38,688 nt of DNA from Synergistaceae bacterium (GTDB taxonomy: Bacteria > Synergistota > Synergistia > Synergistales > Aminobacteriaceae), in NCBI GenBank assembly GCA_022837505.1, contig JALHFZ010000015.1, positions 1 to 38,688 of the forward strand. The letters run 5' to 3'. The notes under the pieces are model-generated. The model saw only the letters and a list, made by a program, of their open reading frames with translations, had not been told where the DNA came from and searched no databases. The translations under genes were made by a program, and so were the position numbers. Shown here in pieces: positions 1-7,847 of the stretch (the first letter of the stretch is position 1; each line of letters starts with the position of its first letter).

Positions 1-1132
1 CAAGGCCCGGCGGAACGAGGGGTCGAAAAAGGTCGGCGCGGCCCGGTCCCGGGGTGAAGATGCCTCGGAGGCCATGGAGGAGATGCGCGCCCTCGGCGAA
101 AAGGTCAAGGCCATCGACGGCAGGATAAGCGAGATCGATGCCCTTCTGAACGATATGCTCCTCTCCATTCCGAACCGCCCTCACGCCTCCGTCCCCGTGG
201 GAAAGGACGAAAACGATAACGTGGAAGTCCGGAGATGGGGGACGGCGAAGGAATTCTCCTTCGAGCCGAAGGCCCACTGGGACATCGGAGAGGCCCTGGG
301 GATACTCGATTTTGAAAAGGGAGCAGCCCTTGCCCAGAGCCGGTTCACCGTCCTCCGCGGGCAGGGAGCCCGGCTCGAGCGGGCCCTCATCAACTTCATG
401 CTCGACCTTCACACGGAACAGCACGGATATCTTGAGATTCAGCCCCCCGTCCTCGTAAACAGCAAGACCATGACCGGCACAGGGCAGCTTCCGAAGTTCG
501 CCGACGACCTCTACAAATGCGAGAACGACGATCTCTGGTTGATCCCCACTGCGGAAGTCCCCCTGACCAACCTGCACGCCGACGAAATTCTGGAGGAGGA
601 GCAGCTTCCCCTCTATTATGTCGGCTATACTCCCTGCTTCCGCCGGGAGGCCGGAGCCTACGGCCGGGACGTCCGGGGAATGCTCAGGCAGCACCAGTTC
701 GACAAGGTTGAGCTGGTGAAGCTGGCCCTGCCGGAGAGCAGCTACGATGAACTTGAGAAGCTCACGGACAACGCCGAGGAGGTCCTCCGCCTTCTGGAGA
801 TCCCCCACAGAACCATCTGCCTCAGCACCGGGGATATGGGGTTCGGCTCGAGCAAAACCTACGATATCGAGGTCTGGCTCCCCTCCCAGCACAAGTACCG
901 GGAGATCAGCTCCTGCAGCAACTGCGAGGACTTCCAGTCCCGGCGGATGAACACCCGGTACCGGCCGAAAGAGGGGGGCAAGCCCGTCTATGTCCATACC
1001 CTGAACGGCTCGGGGATCGCCATCGGCAGAACCCTCATCGCCATCCTCGAGAACTACCAGCGGGAGGACGGCTCCGTGGAAATCCCCACCGCTCTGGTTC
1101 CCTACATGGGCGGGAAAAAAGAGATCCGCTGA
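1..1132 (+). CDS. serS: Seryl-tRNA synthetase, 5'-truncated by window edge
   Basis: Charges tRNA-Ser with serine in the cytoplasm (class II aminoacyl-tRNA synthetase). The reading frame is open from base 2, so the first ATG at base 74 is internal; roughly 40-50 N-terminal residues lie outside the window. What remains begins in the antiparallel coiled-coil arm (RNEGSKKVG near the edge, then EEMRALGEKVKAID) and runs through IPNRPHASVPVG, the serine-binding segment PTAEVPLTNLH, motif 2 (FRREAGAYGRDVRGMLRQHQF) and motif 3 near the C-terminus (NGSGIAIGRTLIAILENYQ). These match the family closely and no internal damage is seen. An intrinsic terminator follows at once, so serS is probably the last gene of its transcript. 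Confidence 0.97.
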   Translation, partial: KARRNEGSKKVGAARSRGEDASEAMEEMRALGEKVKAIDGRISEIDALLNDMLLSIPNRPHASVPVGKDENDNVEVRRWGTAKEFSFEPKAHWDIGEALGILDFEKGAALAQSRFTVLRGQGARLERALINFMLDLHTEQHGYLEIQPPVLVNSKTMTGTGQLPKFADDLYKCENDDLWLIPTAEVPLTNLHADEILEEEQLPLYYVGYTPCFRREAGAYGRDVRGMLRQHQFDKVELVKLALPESSYDELEKLTDNAEEVLRLLEIPHRTICLSTGDMGFGSSKTYDIEVWLPSQHKYREISSCSNCEDFQSRRMNTRYRPKEGGKPVYVHTLNGSGIAIGRTLIAILENYQREDGSVEIPTALVPYMGGKKEIR

Positions 1133-1155
1133 ATCGGGAGAAAAACAGAGTGGAT

Positions 1156-1199
1156 AAAAAGGGTTCCACCTGATAAAATCAAGTGTGGAGCCTTTTTTT
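1156..1199 (+). terminator. Intrinsic terminator after serS
   Basis: The arms GGTTCCAC (1162-1169) and GTGGAGCC (1185-1192) pair with one G-T. A second small stem (TGAT/ATCA) lies in the loop. Seven T follow at 1193-1199 and an A-run precedes at 1156-1160, so the hairpin could also work from the other strand. It ends only 24 bases before the next likely start codon (1224). Confidence 0.85.
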
Positions 1200-1223
1200 A
1201 TCCTGATGGAGGCCTGTTTTTTT

Positions 1224-2960
1224 ATGGAGAACTACATGACCGACGTCCTTATCTTCATTTTGCCTGTAGTGGCCTGCTGCTTCATCCTTCAGCGGATATG
1301 CAGAAAGTCCATGGATACAATTCAGTACAACTACTTCCGCGATCTGCTTCTCCTCGGGGCCTGGGCCCTCTGTGCCCTGTGGGCCGGAACCCCCGTCTCC
1401 CGCTTCATCGTGGGGATGGCCGTCCTCGCCTCAATCCTCGGAATGGGGCAGAGGCTCTATCCGTCGTCCCTCTGGAAGGGCTCCTACCTTATTCTCGGCC
1501 TGGTCTTTGCCCTCTTCGGACCGAGAATCGCCTTTCTCGCCCTTCCCGGCGGAGAATATCACTACTTTCAGCCGGGAGTTTCCATCCTTCTGACCGCCCT
1601 GTGGATCGCCGTCTTTCCCCTGCTCCTCCAGGAGCTGGACAACATCCCCGGAATGTCGGGCCATCTGGTGGCCATCAGTTTCTCCCTGATGCTCATCACG
1701 ACGGTTTTCTCGGGACAGTCCCTTCCCGAGGCCTTTTTTCTCTCCCTGAGCGGCCTCTCCCTTCTCGGGGTCTTCTGGAGCCGCCACGGGCACATGTACC
1801 GGAGGATGGGCGAATCCCTCGCCGCCCTCTGGGGCACCCTCGTCGCAGGGACCTCCGTCCTCGGAGTGAGCAAGGGGATCACCTTCAGCACCCTTCTTCT
1901 CCTCCCCCTCGGCCTCTTCGCCATCCCCATCATGGAGACATCCCTTCATTTCGTGAGCCGGGTCTTCTCCTCCCGGTCGGCTCCGGCGACAGTCCTCTAC
2001 CGGAAGCTCATCAGCCGGGGGCTTGACCACCCGAGCGCGGTCCGCTTCATCACTTCCCTCTGCGCCCTCGGGGGGGGCCTCGTGGCCATAAGCCGCCTCG
2101 GGAACTCCCTCTTCATGATCCTCTGGGTCAGCGTGACCGTTCTCTTCACCGGAATCGCCCTCCTCCCCTTCCTCCGGAAGATGGGGGAGAACGGAGAGGC
2201 CTCAGGCAAACCGACCCTCTGGCGAACAGCCATAGACAACGTCTCAATGAACTACGCCCTTTCGAGGAGCAGGGGAGCCGTCACGTCGTCCGAGGGGCTC
2301 TCCCTTGTGGCCACAGTGAACGCCCTGGCCGTCCTCGAGGCGGAGCGCAACCCCCGCTATTCCGAGGCCCTCTCGGATTCATTCCTCACCCTGGCCGACG
2401 GCACGGGCCTCGTCTGGGCGCTGAAATTTCTCGGCAGGCCCGTTCAGGAGCGGGTGGCCGGAATTGACTTCATGGCAGGCCTCGCGAGGATGGCCGCCGC
2501 AGAGCGGTGGCCCGTCTATCTTCTGGGAGCGAAGGAGGAAGTCGTCGTCAAGGCGGCGGAAAAACTTCAGGAGCTCTTTCCCGAGATCATCCTCGCCGGC
2601 TGGCGGAACGGCTATTTTGATCCGGAGGACCCGGAGATCCCCCGGGAGATCCGGGAGAGCGGAGCGAAGGTCCTCTTTGCGGCCCTGGGGGTGCCGAAAC
2701 AGGAAATCTGGCTCCACGACCGGCGGAACGACCTCGGAAACATCCTGGCCGTCGGGGTGGGCGGAGCCTTTGATGTCATCTCGGGAAGCCTGAAGAGGGC
2801 CCCCCTTCCCTGGCAGAAAATGGGCCTTGAATGGCTCTATCGGCTTTTTCAGGAACCATGGCGGTGGAAGAGGGATCTTGAGCTTTTCCGTTTTGCCGGC
2901 AAGGTCTTTCTCACACGATTCGGCGGCTCCCCTTCCGAAAAAAAGGAGGCACAGGGATGA
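1224..2960 (+). CDS. Membrane glycosyltransferase: degenerate WecA/MraY-like domain fused to WecG/TagA/CpsF domain
   Basis: Probable cell-envelope glycan enzyme of 578 residues. Residues about 330-565 are a WecG/TagA/CpsF glycosyltransferase: ADGTGLVWALKFLG, GVPKQE near 490, GVGGAFDVISG near 511, then RAPLPWQKMGLEWLYRL. This family adds a ManNAc-type sugar to an undecaprenyl-PP-linked sugar. Residues 1-325 are hydrophobic with about ten membrane segments, and their motif order resembles the WecA/MraY polyprenyl-phosphate sugar-1-phosphate transferases. The usual acidic positions look replaced: GQ where DD is expected (about 75), IPGMSGHL for the DGxDGL region (about 141), MGESLA for MGDxGS (about 197) and LYRKL for the HxHH region (about 260). 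I infer an inactive membrane or lipid-binding module. ATG 1224 (GGAGG 1208-1212) is preferred over ATG 1185, which lies inside the terminator stem. The stop overlaps the next gene by four bases. Confidence 0.85.
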   Translation: MENYMTDVLIFILPVVACCFILQRICRKSMDTIQYNYFRDLLLLGAWALCALWAGTPVSRFIVGMAVLASILGMGQRLYPSSLWKGSYLILGLVFALFGPRIAFLALPGGEYHYFQPGVSILLTALWIAVFPLLLQELDNIPGMSGHLVAISFSLMLITTVFSGQSLPEAFFLSLSGLSLLGVFWSRHGHMYRRMGESLAALWGTLVAGTSVLGVSKGITFSTLLLLPLGLFAIPIMETSLHFVSRVFSSRSAPATVLYRKLISRGLDHPSAVRFITSLCALGGGLVAISRLGNSLFMILWVSVTVLFTGIALLPFLRKMGENGEASGKPTLWRTAIDNVSMNYALSRSRGAVTSSEGLSLVATVNALAVLEAERNPRYSEALSDSFLTLADGTGLVWALKFLGRPVQERVAGIDFMAGLARMAAAERWPVYLLGAKEEVVVKAAEKLQELFPEIILAGWRNGYFDPEDPEIPREIRESGAKVLFAALGVPKQEIWLHDRRNDLGNILAVGVGGAFDVISGSLKRAPLPWQKMGLEWLYRLFQEPWRWKRDLELFRFAGKVFLTRFGGSPSEKKEAQG

Positions 2961-3433
2961 AGACCTCCGCAAAGGATCTCATGCACTTCGATCTCACGGC
3001 GGTCATGGAGGATGATCTGATCCATGACGCCATTCACGTGCTGTACAGCCACAGCATATCCGGGGTTCCCGTGCTCGACAGCGACTGGAACCTGGTGGGG
3101 TACTTCTCCGAGACGGATATCCTCCGGGCCTCCGTACCCACCTACCTTGAGGTCCTCGCAAAGTCATCCTTTCTTGAAAACAGCGATGAAGATACCCTCC
3201 TCAGCCGCTTCCGGTCCTTCGGCAGCAGAAAAGTGGGGGAGTTCATGAACAGGACCCCCATATCCGTTGAGCCCGACACAAGCCTCATGGTCGTGGCGGA
3301 CCTGATGATCCGCAAGGCGGTGAAGCGCCTCCCCGTGGTGGAAGGGGGCAAACTCGTGGGGATCATCAGCCGCGAAATATTCTGCGAATTTATGATGGAA
3401 GAGGATGGACCCCCCGTTGAAAGCGAAAACTGA
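2957..3433 (+). CDS. Two-CBS-domain protein
   Basis: A 158-residue soluble protein made almost entirely of a Bateman pair. CBS1 spans about residues 7-60 (ISGVPVLDSDWNLVGYFSETDIL) and CBS2 about 97-150 (VKRLPVVEGGKLVGIISREIF). CBS pairs bind adenosine nucleotides such as AMP, ATP or SAM and usually act as sensors. The gene starts in an ATGA overlap with the glycosyltransferase gene behind AGGAGG (2944-2949), and its last 29 bases overlap the first V/A-ATPase gene. It is therefore probably co-transcribed with the ATPase operon. A role in adenylate sensing for that operon is only an inference from position. Confidence 0.85.
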   Translation: MKTSAKDLMHFDLTAVMEDDLIHDAIHVLYSHSISGVPVLDSDWNLVGYFSETDILRASVPTYLEVLAKSSFLENSDEDTLLSRFRSFGSRKVGEFMNRTPISVEPDTSLMVVADLMIRKAVKRLPVVEGGKLVGIISREIFCEFMMEEDGPPVESEN

Positions 3434-3770
3434 TATCCCCGCCGGAGCGGAACCTCTCGGCCGCATAGATGAAGACCTCCGGGAGTTTCAGGCCCTTCTC
3501 GAGACTGAGATGGAGGAAAAACTCCGGCAATCGGTCCTCGCAGAAGAACATACCCGCCGGCGCCTCTCCCTGATGGAGGAGGAGACGTTCCGCCAGGTGA
3601 AGGAAGAATGGACAGAGAAGGAAGCCCTCCTCGCCCGGCGGGAAGAGGAGATCCAAAGAGAAACGGCCTCCTTTGAAGAAAGCCTGAAGGGCTTTCTTCA
3701 AGACAATCAGGATCTCGAGAAGCTCCTTGAAAAAACCTGGACAAATCTGACCGGGGGAGTTCTTTCATGA
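3405..3770 (+). CDS. V/A-type ATPase peripheral-stalk subunit (H/G-like)
   Basis: A 121-residue, highly charged, almost wholly coiled-coil protein (about residues 20-110, rich in Glu, Arg and Gln). Its place directly before the I subunit is that of AhaH/NtpF, the G-type stalk subunit that pairs with subunit E to form the peripheral stalk. The sequence alone is low-complexity, so the call rests mainly on coiled-coil character, size and operon position. The ATG at 3405 lies inside the CBS gene in another frame (29-base overlap). The stop overlaps the next ATG as ATGA at 3767. A TTG at 3417 is an alternative start. Confidence 0.75.
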   Translation: MDPPLKAKTDIPAGAEPLGRIDEDLREFQALLETEMEEKLRQSVLAEEHTRRRLSLMEEETFRQVKEEWTEKEALLARREEEIQRETASFEESLKGFLQDNQDLEKLLEKTWTNLTGGVLS

Positions 3771-5680
3771 TCCGCTCCATGATGCGCCTTTCCGTCTGGG
3801 GGGTACGAAGCCGCCGGCAGGAGATCATCTCCGAACTTTTCAGCCTCGGCGTCCTTCACCTCGACGAGGGGGAAGGGGCGTTGCGGGGGGACGACGGCGT
3901 TCTGAACGGACTCAGGCTCCTCCGGGGAAGGGTTCTCGGCCTGGTGGAAGCCCTGGGATGGGACCGATGGGAGACCCTTAAAGATTCCGATGTGGACCAG
4001 GCGGTGCAGCTCTTTTCCGATCTCCCCCCCGGAGAGTTCGTCCCAGAGATCTCCAAAAGCCTCGACAAATTCAGCTCCCGCCTCTCCGACCTTCAGGAAG
4101 GGCTGGCCCGGGACGAGGATACCCTGTCAAAACTGAGGAAGTCCCTGGATCTCCTCTCCCGCTTCTCAGCTTTCTTTCAGCGCTGGGGGGATTCAGCCAG
4201 GGAATCCTACATCACCCTCTGGTGGATATCCCCGGAAAAGATCCCTCCCTTTCTCGCGGCAGTCCAAAATGACCTCCTCTCCCGGGGAAGAGAGGATTTC
4301 GGTGGGATCGATCATCATTTTGTGCCTGGCCGGGAGGGGCCGGGCATCCTGTCCCTACGGGTTCCCCAGGCCCTCGCACCGGGAATTTCCGCCATCGCCG
4401 CAAGGGAAAAAGCCCTCCCCTGGCGGCTCCCCGAATGCTGCGACCAGGAGGCTCCGGCCTCGTCCATCCCCTCCCTGAGGGGTGCCGTGGATGACCTTGA
4501 TCTCCGCATCCGATCAGTAAAAAAAGACCTCTCGGAAAATTCTGAGGAGTGGGGCCCCCGTCTCGCCGCTCTCTTCCTCTTTCTCGACGAGAAGACCGAA
4601 CAGGCGGCGGTGGAGGCCCGGAGCGAAACCTCCGACAACTTCTTCCGCCTCTCCGGATGGATCCCCCGGGATTTCCTTTCGGCCACGGAGGAGGCCCTCA
4701 AGGCCAAATTCGGAAAGGATATCCTCCTGAAATGCCGCCTCCCCGGAAAGGACGAATGGAAGGACGTCCCCACGGCCCTGAAAAACCGGTCCGTCTTCGC
4801 GCCCTTCGAGCTGTTTTTGAAGCTTCTCCGGCCCCCGTCCTATACAGGCTTCGATCCGACGACCGCCGTGGCCGTCTTTTTTCCCTTTTTCTCAGGGATC
4901 ATGGTGGGGGATATAGGGTACGGGATCATCATCCTTCTTCTCTCCCTCGCCCTGAAAAGGGCGAAGCGCCCTGTTCTCCGGGACGCAGGGTCAATCCTGC
5001 TCATAGTCTCTCTCTGGAGCATCCTCTGGGGGGCTGTCTGGGGTGAATTCTTCGGAGACATCGGACACCGCCTCTTCCACCTCCGCCCCCTCTGGATTGA
5101 GCGGTCTGAAGGGGTGCTTCCCGTCATGATCTTCACCATCGCCCTTGGGGCGGCCCATGTGGTGCTCGGCCTTCTCATAGGGGTCTGGCAGGGGGTGAAA
5201 AACCGCCACGCCCATGTATGGATGGAAAAAGCGGGCAACCTCATCATCCTCGGAAGCCTCTTCGGCTTTCTCTTTCTCCTTATGTCCGAATTTCCCCGGG
5301 GGCTTTTTTCCATCCCCGTCTCCTTCCTTGTGATCGGCCTCGTCCTGCTCGTGGCGGGTGGGGGCATCGGGGGGATTATAGAGGCCCTGGGAAGCATCGG
5401 AAACATCATAAGCTACGTCCGTATCGCGGCCATCGGCCTTTCCTCCGCCATTCTTGCCCTCGTGGCGTCGAAATTCCTCGACGTCTTCGGGCTCTCCATC
5501 CTCGGGGTCTTCCTCGCCCTGATGATTCATCTGCTGAATTTCATCCTTGCAGTTGCGGGGTCGGGCCTGCACTCCGCCCGGCTTCACTATGTCGAATTCT
5601 TCGGAAAATTTTATTCCGATGGAGGAAAGAATTACACACCATTTCAGCGAAGGAGCGGGTCCTCGTGGAAAAAGCGTTAA
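3767..5680 (+). CDS. ntpI: V/A-type ATPase subunit I (a subunit)
   Basis: The 637-residue stator membrane subunit that supplies the ion half-channels next to the c-ring. The N-terminal half (about 1-340) is soluble and partly coiled. The membrane half starts near 350 with PPSYTGFDPTTAVAVFFPFFSGIMVGDIGYG, the conserved entry of this family, and continues through about seven to eight helices, including GNIISYVRIAAIGLSSAILAL, which carries the conserved Arg thought to face the c-ring carboxylate. The end HSARLHYVEFFGKFYSDGG is also typical. It starts by ATGA overlap with the stalk gene behind GGGGGAG, and its last 16 bases overlap the K subunit gene. Confidence 0.95.
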   Translation: MIRSMMRLSVWGVRSRRQEIISELFSLGVLHLDEGEGALRGDDGVLNGLRLLRGRVLGLVEALGWDRWETLKDSDVDQAVQLFSDLPPGEFVPEISKSLDKFSSRLSDLQEGLARDEDTLSKLRKSLDLLSRFSAFFQRWGDSARESYITLWWISPEKIPPFLAAVQNDLLSRGREDFGGIDHHFVPGREGPGILSLRVPQALAPGISAIAAREKALPWRLPECCDQEAPASSIPSLRGAVDDLDLRIRSVKKDLSENSEEWGPRLAALFLFLDEKTEQAAVEARSETSDNFFRLSGWIPRDFLSATEEALKAKFGKDILLKCRLPGKDEWKDVPTALKNRSVFAPFELFLKLLRPPSYTGFDPTTAVAVFFPFFSGIMVGDIGYGIIILLLSLALKRAKRPVLRDAGSILLIVSLWSILWGAVWGEFFGDIGHRLFHLRPLWIERSEGVLPVMIFTIALGAAHVVLGLLIGVWQGVKNRHAHVWMEKAGNLIILGSLFGFLFLLMSEFPRGLFSIPVSFLVIGLVLLVAGGGIGGIIEALGSIGNIISYVRIAAIGLSSAILALVASKFLDVFGLSILGVFLALMIHLLNFILAVAGSGLHSARLHYVEFFGKFYSDGGKNYTPFQRRSGSSWKKR

Positions 5681-5883
5681 TAGCTCTTGCGGCTGCCCTT
5701 GCGGTGGCAATCCCCGCAATGGCGACCGCCTATGCCCAGGCGAAAATAGGAAGCGCAGGGGCAGGCACTGTTGCGGAAAAACCTGAGACAGGGGGTACCA
5801 TCATCATCCTCGAAGCCCTCCCCGAAACCATGGTCATCCTGGGTTTCGTGGTGGCGATCATGATCATCCTCCAGCTGGCCTGA
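5665..5883 (+). CDS. ntpK: V/A-type ATPase subunit K (c-ring proteolipid), single hairpin
   Basis: The rotor-ring proteolipid that carries H+ or Na+ through the membrane. The GTG at 5665 behind AGGAG (5651-5655) gives 72 residues: helix 1 with ATAYAQAKIGSAGAG, a short polar loop around residue 40, and helix 2 with ALPETMVILGF, whose Glu54 is the ion-binding carboxylate. This is the short two-helix form, not the doubled form of about 155 residues known from enterococci. The longer open frame upstream of 5665 lies in the I-subunit gene and is not protein. Helix 1 has a Gln and helix 2 a Leu-Pro-Glu-Thr as in sodium-binding rings, but Met follows where Gln is usual, so the coupling ion is uncertain. 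Confidence 0.9.
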   Translation: MEKALIALAAALAVAIPAMATAYAQAKIGSAGAGTVAEKPETGGTIIILEALPETMVILGFVVAIMIILQLA

Positions 5884-5890
5884 GGAAGCC

Positions 5891-6544
5891 TTGGAACCCC
5901 TGTCCCCCCTTCCGGATGAACGGGAGGATCTCGCCTCCTTTCGGCAGGCCCTCCGGGAAGAACATGAACGAAAGATCGCCCGCCTCGAGAAGGAGCGGAA
6001 CGACTCTCTCGACGAGCTCATCGGCGAACGGCGGGCACAGGTGGAACTTCAGGTCAAGGAGATGCGCCGGGAGCATGAGCGGCGCTTTTCCCGTCTTCTC
6101 GAGGAGAAAAGAAACGAGGGGATCTCCTCGGTCAGGATGTCTCTGCTGAAGCATTTTGACTCCCTGAACCGCCTGTGCGGAGACAGGATGAAAGAAAAAA
6201 GCCTCTCCCTCAGAAAAAAAGACGGCGAAAAATACGCCGCCCTTCTTCTCTTCCTCGCCCGGGAGGGGCTTCAGGCCGCTGGGCTTCCCGCCGTGATCTC
6301 CGTCGAGCCGGGAGATATGGCGCTGCTGTCAGAATCGGTTGGTTTCCCCCCCGGCGAGGGCGTGGAGATCATCGAAGTGCCCCGGGAGAAATGGGGGGGG
6401 TGCCTCGTCACCTCGGGCACCACCGTCATTGATAATACCCTTCTCTCCCGCTGGAATACGCTCTCCGGTGAATTTGCCCTCGAACTCTCCCGTCTGCTGA
6501 ATGACACTTTTTCGGAAATCAACGACAGAATCTCCGAATTATGA
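5891..6544 (+). CDS. ntpE: V/A-type ATPase subunit E (peripheral stalk)
   Basis: A 217-residue stalk subunit that links the catalytic head to subunit I. The N-terminal 95 residues form a long charged helix (FRQALREEHERKIARLEKER and onward) for pairing with the H/G subunit. The C-terminal half is the compact alpha/beta domain with GGCLVTSGTTVIDNTLLSRW, the family's best conserved stretch (a glycine pair, then an Asp-Asn turn). The start is a TTG at 5891 with GAGGA at 5882-5886, eight bases after the K stop. The 3' end overlaps the C-subunit gene by 44 bases. Confidence 0.9.
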   Translation: MEPLSPLPDEREDLASFRQALREEHERKIARLEKERNDSLDELIGERRAQVELQVKEMRREHERRFSRLLEEKRNEGISSVRMSLLKHFDSLNRLCGDRMKEKSLSLRKKDGEKYAALLLFLAREGLQAAGLPAVISVEPGDMALLSESVGFPPGEGVEIIEVPREKWGGCLVTSGTTVIDNTLLSRWNTLSGEFALELSRLLNDTFSEINDRISEL

Positions 6545-7577
6545 ATATCTGAATGCCGTACTTCGGGCAAAGGGCACGAAACTCCTCCGGGAAGGAGATT
6601 TTCGTGCCCTTGCCCATGGATCGCTGAAGGCCTTCGAGCTCTTCATTCTCGAAAGCCCCTACGGAGAACGGTACCGCGAACAGCTCGCCCAGGGGACCCC
6701 CTCTCTGCTGAAGCGCCTCGAAAACGCCCTCGCGGCAGGAAGCGCCGACAGGCTTCTTGAGGCGGCCTCCCGTGCCGAGGGGGAGTCGGAGTTCTTTCTT
6801 TCCATCGTCCTCTCCATGGGGGATCTGTACAACGGCAGATACCTTCTCCGGTCCCTTTCCGGAGGAGGACGGGGGAGCATGGCGCCGGCGTGGCACCGCT
6901 ATTCCCTCCTTGATTTTCCCTTTTACGACGACCTCTGGTATAAGTGCCCCACGGCGGCGGACGGAGCGGTGCGGTCCTACGAGGAGTACGGGGAGTTTTC
7001 CAATATCCTCGGAGACGCCTTTCGCCACCTTCACGAGACGGGAGATCTTCCCGGTTCGGAGCGGCTTTTCTTTTCCCGCTGGCTTTCCTGGTGGAGGAAG
7101 GAGCTGGGGAAATACCGGAACGAAAACGGCAGGAGGATGGCAGAATTTCTCGGTCGGATGACGGACACCTGGAATTTCAATATCTGGCTCCGGGGAATTC
7201 AGGAGGGGGACGAGGGGGAGAAAAGGCTCGCCTCCTTTCTCGCCGGAGGGTGGGGGCTCTCCATGGAAAAGCTCGAGACCGCCAGGGATGCCGAAACCCT
7301 CTTTTCCGGTTCCGGATGGACGATCCCGGTGAGCTTCTTCTCCGCCGGAAAGTCCGCCAATTTTCAACGGACCGTTCAGAGGGCCTTCTTCCAGTGGCAG
7401 AAGGGGCTCTATCGGCAAAACCTTCTCGGCATCGATGTCCCCCTGGGGTACACCGCCATGGTCCTTGACGAATGGCGAAGCCTTACCCTGATCGCCGTGG
7501 GACTCTCCCTGGGGATGCCCCCGGAGGAGATAGAGGATCACCTCTTCGGCGGCGAAAAAGAGGAGGAGGGGAAATGA
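6501..7577 (+). CDS. ntpC: V/A-type ATPase subunit C
   Basis: The 358-residue funnel-shaped subunit (family AtpC/AhaC, V-type d) that connects the central stalk to the membrane rotor. The opening YEYLNAVLRAKGTKLL matches the family start (Tyr, Asn-Ala, Arg-Ala, Leu-Leu). The rest is mostly helical with three repeated bundles, including the WNFNIWLRGI segment. The length is normal for the family. ATG 6501 lies inside the subunit E gene (44-base overlap), and the end overlaps the F start as ATGA at 7574. Identity is clear from position plus the N-terminal motif; overall similarity to model proteins appears modest. Confidence 0.88.
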   Translation: MTLFRKSTTESPNYEYLNAVLRAKGTKLLREGDFRALAHGSLKAFELFILESPYGERYREQLAQGTPSLLKRLENALAAGSADRLLEAASRAEGESEFFLSIVLSMGDLYNGRYLLRSLSGGGRGSMAPAWHRYSLLDFPFYDDLWYKCPTAADGAVRSYEEYGEFSNILGDAFRHLHETGDLPGSERLFFSRWLSWWRKELGKYRNENGRRMAEFLGRMTDTWNFNIWLRGIQEGDEGEKRLASFLAGGWGLSMEKLETARDAETLFSGSGWTIPVSFFSAGKSANFQRTVQRAFFQWQKGLYRQNLLGIDVPLGYTAMVLDEWRSLTLIAVGLSLGMPPEEIEDHLFGGEKEEEGK

Positions 7578-7840
7578 ACGGCGGCAGGCCTGCCTTCGCG
7601 GTGGGAAGCCAGGTCTTCGTCGATCTGTGGGCCCTCATGGGGTTTGTCCCCATTCCGAGCGAATCCCCCGAGGACATCTCCGGAGTGCTTTCCATCCTCT
7701 CCCGGGAGAAGGCCGCCTTTATCGTGGCGGAGGAATCCTGGTTTTCCCGGATAGCGGAACCGGTTCGAAAGAGACTCGAAAAATCGGGAGAACTCGTATG
7801 GATAGAGTTCCCCTCCTGTGACAGCGCAGAAATGAGATGA
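7574..7840 (+). CDS. ntpF: V/A-type ATPase subunit F
   Basis: An 88-residue central-stalk subunit that sits beside subunit D in the rotor. ATG 7574 overlaps the subunit C stop and is preceded by GGAGGAGGGG. The protein shows the small Rossmann-like plan of the family: an opening strand AFAVGSQVFVDLWALMGF, then SESPEDISGVLSIL and EKAAFIVAEESWF. It is slightly shorter than the usual 100 or so residues, with a short C-terminal tail. An earlier in-frame ATG at 7472 lies deep in subunit C and is not used. Symbols for this subunit differ between naming schemes (ntpG, atpF, ahaF). Confidence 0.85.
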   Translation: MNGGRPAFAVGSQVFVDLWALMGFVPIPSESPEDISGVLSILSREKAAFIVAEESWFSRIAEPVRKRLEKSGELVWIEFPSCDSAEMR

Positions 7841-7847
7841 GGCAGAT

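Noticed and set aside
1185..1223. ATG 1185 as start of the glycosyltransferase gene
   Set aside because: It lies in the right arm of the serS terminator and has no ribosome site; ATG 1224 has GGAGG at 11 bases.
5218..5664. Long N-terminal extension of the K subunit
   Set aside because: This frame is a shadow of the I-subunit gene; the proteolipid begins at GTG 5665 with its own ribosome site.
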